NCBI GenBank assembly: GCA_026874595.1
Contig: CM049310.1
Span: 84,979,056 to 85,043,055, forward strand
From: Sipunculus nudus
Lineage: Eukaryota; Annelida; Sipuncula; Golfingiida; Sipunculidae
DNA: 64,000 bases
Direction: 5' to 3'
Every line of letters starts with the position of its first letter. Position 1 is the first letter of the stretch. The translations under genes were made by a program, and so were the position numbers. Shown in pieces: positions 60,183 through 64,000 of the stretch. The notes beneath the pieces are model-generated. The model worked only from the letters and a program-made list of their open reading frames with translations, did not search any database and was not told the DNA's origin.

Positions 60183-60189
60183 AACAAAC

Positions 60190-60420
60190 AAAAAGGCTGC
60201 AATGTCTGGATGGCAAAAACGCTCGTCGGTCTCCATTGGCGATCCGGGTTTGATTCCGGGCGTGCCTATGAGAGTTGGCTCTGTGGTGGTCCATCTAAGG
60301 CCGGTGGTTTTCTCCGGGTCCTCCGGTTTCCTCCACCTTTAATGACTACCGACCTGCTGACTATCAACAACCGATCAATGGAGAATGCCTATGGAACTAG
60401 TTGTACTATCCATTAAAACA
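60190..60420 (+). mobile_element. SINE with box B and conserved central domain
   Basis: A box-B-like GGGTTTGATTCC lies at 60246-60257 after a worn tRNA-like head. TCTCCGGGTCCTCCGGTTTC followed by CTCC (60311-60335) is the conserved central motif shared by many animal SINEs (V-SINE type). The unit ends near ATTAAAACAAAAAAG. The short frame across it is not a gene. Confidence 0.6.
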
Positions 60421-60946
60421 AAAAAGTTTATAATGTCCTAAAGCGGGGCAAATATAAAATTGTGTCGAAACATAAATTTAATTTACTTTGGAAACTAACG
60501 CAATGGCTCAGTATCTCTTGTCCACCGTCTGTTATTTCATATATAAAACGGCCACAGCTATCATTATAAAATATTGTAAAAAATATGTTGAGAGAATAGC
60601 ACCAGCATAACGCCAGTACAGCGCAAACAGAACGCCAGTATAACGTCATTACAATACCAGGAAAGTCTACAGGAATTAATTAAAAGTTTCCAATTTCAGG
60701 GTTAAGGTTTTTTAATCGTTTATAGATGAAATTAATTTTATAAGCACACCGGCGCCGTTTTATGACTTTTCCAGTTCACCAAACTGATTCTACTCACAGT
60801 ATATACCTAAATAAATTATTTATAACGATTCTCAGGTAATTTAGCTTTATCGTAAACATACAGCTTAAAATTCCGCTGCTGACAATGCTAATTTTGACAG
60901 TATAATAATGATAATTTTTTAATGATATAATGATGATAAATTTTAA

Positions 60947-61180
60947 TCAATTTATCTGATAGCGGAGACAGTGACGACAGTACATCGTCAAGTAGAGGGA
61001 ATAGTGTCCATGTATGTTGTTGAGCAATCCATGTAAATGCCCATTTACTTTTATCAGAACTAATTCGCTTAAATCGGCGTGTTGTTGAACATTATTGCAA
61101 AATGCCACAGGGGTCTTCATTTCCATATCATCCATCAAGCAGGTTTGTTCCAGTGAATTGTCAGCTTGTAAAACGATAAC
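60947..61180 (-). CDS. Terminal exon candidate, unknown protein
   Basis: Minus strand: acceptor AACAAGGTCACAG (poor pyrimidine content), then 77 codons in phase 0: VIVLQADNSLEQTCLMDDME, ...LVLIKVNGHLHGLLNNIHGH, ending CRHCLRYQIN, with TGA at 60947-60949. The composition is protein-like, but the family is unrecognised. An overlapping plus-strand frame (61095-61307) ends at a good CAG|GTAAGA donor and is an alternative reading, so strand is uncertain. Confidence 0.25.
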   Translation of the reverse strand, partial: VIVLQADNSLEQTCLMDDMEMKTPVAFCNNVQQHADLSELVLIKVNGHLHGLLNNIHGHYSLYLTMYCRHCLRYQIN

Positions 61181-61309
61181 CTGTGACCTTGTTGTTAGGG
61201 AAACGGGGAAACATTTGCATAGGCAAGATAAAACCAACATACCACAGGCGTGCATACATATATATCACTATTGTACACATGTCTGCTCTTTGTCAGGTAA
61301 GATATAATA

Positions 61310-63240
61310 CCTGATTAAGAGGTTGGTCAGGTACTTTTTCTATATAAACTATTGGTGCAGTAGACTAGTAAATGAACTTGAAGGACCTTGTTCGCTCGGC
61401 TAACTTTAATAGTCACCTAAAACTTTACAAATAAATGATGACGTAACACTTAAATGTCGTGATCCTTAAATAGCACATTGTGTATGACTTAATCTTAGCC
61501 TACTTGTAGTGCCACTTACAACCATGGACACCAGTTATATAGATATTTGTCTAACCGTTTCAGAGACATGAATATTTTGGAAGAATTTGTGCCAAATAAA
61601 CTGGAAAAGTTTTATCATCTGTACAAAGTTTATGGAACCATTTGCAAATTTGTTTTCCTATAATCTCGAGTATCAATACATTTGAGGTAAAGCTCCTAGA
61701 AATTTTCTGAAAAAAATTGTGATACCCATTAGTTTGGTATTTGTCTAGATAGTATCTAGGACTGTTTATATATATATATATAGTATTATATTTATAGTAT
61801 TTATTTTTTGGTGAACGATGATACGTAAGAGATTTGTAAACTAAAGGCCTACAAAGCTGCCACATATGGAATCTTACTGACGTTACATATCTAAGGATGT
61901 ATGTAGAGAAAATAGTATTTGTTTAAAGATCGATCGACATTTTTAATAAAAGCTGCACTGACTGCAAGGTTGTAAGGCTATGAATAAACATTCACCGAGT
62001 ATAAAACCTTCAGTCTCCAGGTTTAAATAAAATAATTTCCTACTAAATTGTAGGAACACACGACGTCTGATATTTATATATCCTGTACTTATAGAGATGA
62101 TTTGAAACCTTATGATTTTGAATAGCTGTCATTCCCGATCCATTGTTTTTCAAATTGCCATATAAGTTTCAGATTTGTAACCTCTAGGAAATATCCTGGT
62201 CAAATATTAAGATAGCTTTCCACACGCACCGAGTAGTTTTTGTTATTTATATAATTCCATCAGTTTATCTTACCCAGTCATACATCGCCCTGCCTCGACT
62301 GTTGTTTATGATGTACAAAATAATTTTTTATAATAATTTGCAACATGGTGTCGCTTTTACATCCTCGTGATATGCAAAATTTCAAATTTTCAGCTTCGAA
62401 GATCCATGCACCGTCAGTAACACTTATATAGTAAGCAAACCTTTATTTAAGAAATCATACAGATGTCAGTATCAAACAAAACAGAACAGGTAAAAAACTC
62501 TATTCGGATAAATGGGCGTGCGTTCAATTATTGGCATTGTGCCAAAAGGCGTCCATTTGTATGACCTCGAAGCGCACAATGTTATTTGTGTTTCGCATGT
62601 AGAGAACAGGATATAAGGTTTACTTGATGTGTGGACTTCTAGAATGCCATTTTTATTTATTTTCTGAGCCCCGGAATAAATATTCCTTCTTTATGAAATA
62701 ACATTGAATTCTTGGTTGAATTATTGGACATTCAAAACTTTTCTTAAATATAGTCTTAGACCATGCACACCATATAATCATTCTTTGTGTAAAGAACTCG
62801 GCAAGGGGGATCGACCTCCATTTTGGATATCCATTACTCACTTCTAACAATGCAACAATATTTGGATATTTATGGATAATATAATTGTGCTTCTTTCTCA
62901 AAGAAAAACTCCTCTGATCAGCCAAAGGATACTTTCCATCTTATAAGAAACAAGTAGAAACGTTACTCTATTCCTTACGTACCATACATCCTCTGTTTAA
63001 GGCATTATTATTATAATATTAGTGTCCAGTCTGGAACTGAAAATTTTAACTAACTAGTTGGGCCAGGAAAAATTCTCCTATGAACGAAACCCTAACAACA
63101 TTGATAATTTTATAAAATGTTTTTATGAATATTCTTGCCCATACCAGTATCCCCTTTATGGTATACATTGTCTCATATGAATAAATGAAAAGAGCAGGGC
63201 CCTCATATTGGTAGACGATATTTATAATTTTTAATCTTCT
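61310..63240. other. No gene recognised
   Basis: AT-rich with a small TA tract at 61767-61780. The minus-strand frame 62653-62925 (90 codons, MADQRSFSLRKKHNYIIHKY...) is not recognised and may be chance or part of a worn retroelement. Confidence 0.45.
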
Positions 63241-63342
63241 TTTCTAAGTTATTCCTTGTTTTAACTTTTGTTTTATATTATATTTTTATGCCGCTTGGCC
63301 TTCTCGTAGGAAAAGAGGCCCAATGGATAGGACATAAGACAT
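63241..63342 (+). mobile_element. Probable LINE 3' tail
   Basis: TTTTATGCCGCTTGGCCTTC, then AGGAAAAGAGGCCCAATGG, ends in GACATAAGACATAAG, a short heptamer repeat of the kind that terminates several non-LTR retrotransposons. CTTGGCCTTCTCGTAGG and AAAAGAGGCC can form a small hairpin. Nothing coding was recognised upstream, so only the tail is called. Confidence 0.4.
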
Positions 63343-63751
63343 AAGCATTCAAAATGGATCAAACTTTTATTTACCGAATTAACCTTTGGCATTTAAACTA
63401 TAGAATTGAATGGGTTAATCACATGCTTCTTTCACTGAATAAGGGAGGGTGTATCAGAGTGTATATGTACTGACATGCATCATGGGATCAGGACGTGAAT
63501 GTTTCGTACCTGGAAATTCCTTCATGTTATATTTTTTTGGATTGGCTCAATTACATTTATAATTGCCATGAATAAACAGTGAATGTAAATTTACTCCTGC
63601 CCCTAAATCTGATTATACTCTATCATTTACAGGTCCAGTAAACTATTGATAACTTAACTTTAGCACTAAGGTCATAAAAGAAATAAAATTGGCATCCCAA
63701 TATGTAGAGTGCAAGTTTATTTTGGAATACCCTATCATATTTCCGGCTCAC

Positions 63752-63856
63752 CTGATATCTTGGTGGAATATTACACGTTTCAATGTGCGGCAGAGCCAAA
63801 GCGACGCCTATCGACAGCAGAACTAACCAAACAGCAGCGTCCGTATTGATAAACCG
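63752..63856 (-). CDS. Signal-peptide-bearing exon candidate
   Basis: Minus strand: AG acceptor (GATATTATCAG) before 63856, and a perfect CAG|GTGAGC donor after 63752, 105 nt, phase 0-0. It reads RFINTDAAVWLVLLSIGVAL, then ALPHIETCNIPPRYQ: a strong hydrophobic core, an A-L-A cleavage site and a mature N-terminus with C-x-x-P-P. The C-x-x-P-x-x-Y/F pattern right after the leader resembles ependymin-related proteins, but this is only a suggestion. There is no ATG in frame inside the exon, so the start codon must lie in an upstream exon, to the right or outside the window. Confidence 0.4.
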
Positions 63857-64000
63857 CTGATAATATCAGTCTTTTAATATCCTATGTGGTGAGATTATTT
63901 ACAGAGAACATGTCTGCAAGAATGGGCAATAGGCATTTGTTTCAAACTAGTAATTAATCGGACTTCGGCGGATGTGGGCGGAGGTTGTGGAACTACTTTT
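63857..64000. other. Window edge, nothing recognised
   Basis: Short stretch to the end of the window. The first exon of the candidate at 63752-63856, if real, would lie here or beyond. Confidence 0.4.

Overview
This window looks like nuclear DNA of a marine invertebrate animal, most likely a bivalve mollusc. That is an inference. It rests on introns with canonical GT/AG borders, low gene density, high AT content, many long AT microsatellites, a broad mix of decayed retroelements (Tx1/L1-like, Jockey/CR1-like, Penelope-like) and many short inverted-repeat elements. The organism was not identified directly, and no bacterial gene, operon, CRISPR array or rRNA was seen.

The one gene that can be assembled with confidence is on the minus strand at 15676-17685. 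It has four exons (signal peptide, Ig domain, Ig domain, transmembrane segment plus short tail). All introns are phase 1, and the joined reading frame is exactly 960 nt, giving a 319-residue type I membrane protein of the immunoglobulin superfamily. Further along the same strand are a third Ig-type exon with a single-base break (4178-4520) and a dead copy of it (7499-8250) split by a TTAA-flanked transposon. The left 18 kb is therefore a small Ig-exon cluster that has been duplicated and is decaying.

Region by region: 1-4100 holds microsatellites and a long degenerate repeat element. 4100-8300 holds the Ig exon and its relic. 9180-13560 is a dead Tx1/L1-clade LINE. 13600-15660 is an 820-bp sequence present twice, the second copy flanked by a 19-bp target duplication that touches the stop codon of the Ig gene. 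15676-17685 is the Ig gene. 17864-18632 is LTR-like. 18666-19515 is a 112-bp satellite. 20.9-28.4 kb is repeats, including a second satellite (about 180 bp) with the same word style. 31-38.5 kb holds tandem repeats, a small MITE, an old segmental duplication and a pogo-like element. 39.8-40.3 kb is a GC-rich inverted-repeat element. 43.8-46.5 kb holds two reverse-transcriptase-class relics. 46.6-51.0 kb is a second old segmental duplication plus MITEs. 57.5-59.9 kb is a candidate 2.3-kb TTAA element with a nested tRNA-like SINE. 60.2 kb is a SINE.

Several isolated exon candidates have good splice sites but no recognised gene: 27483-27634 (+), 38599-38835 (-), 42734-42913 (+, fibronectin III-like), 53492-53593 (-), 60947-61180 (-) and 63752-63856 (-, signal-peptide-like). 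Most of the remaining sequence is AT-rich and shows nothing that can be supported. The most unusual signal is the 112-bp satellite, whose unit is packed with 8-bp words of the form TGAnnTCA carrying all four self-complementary centres (AT, GC, TA, CG).
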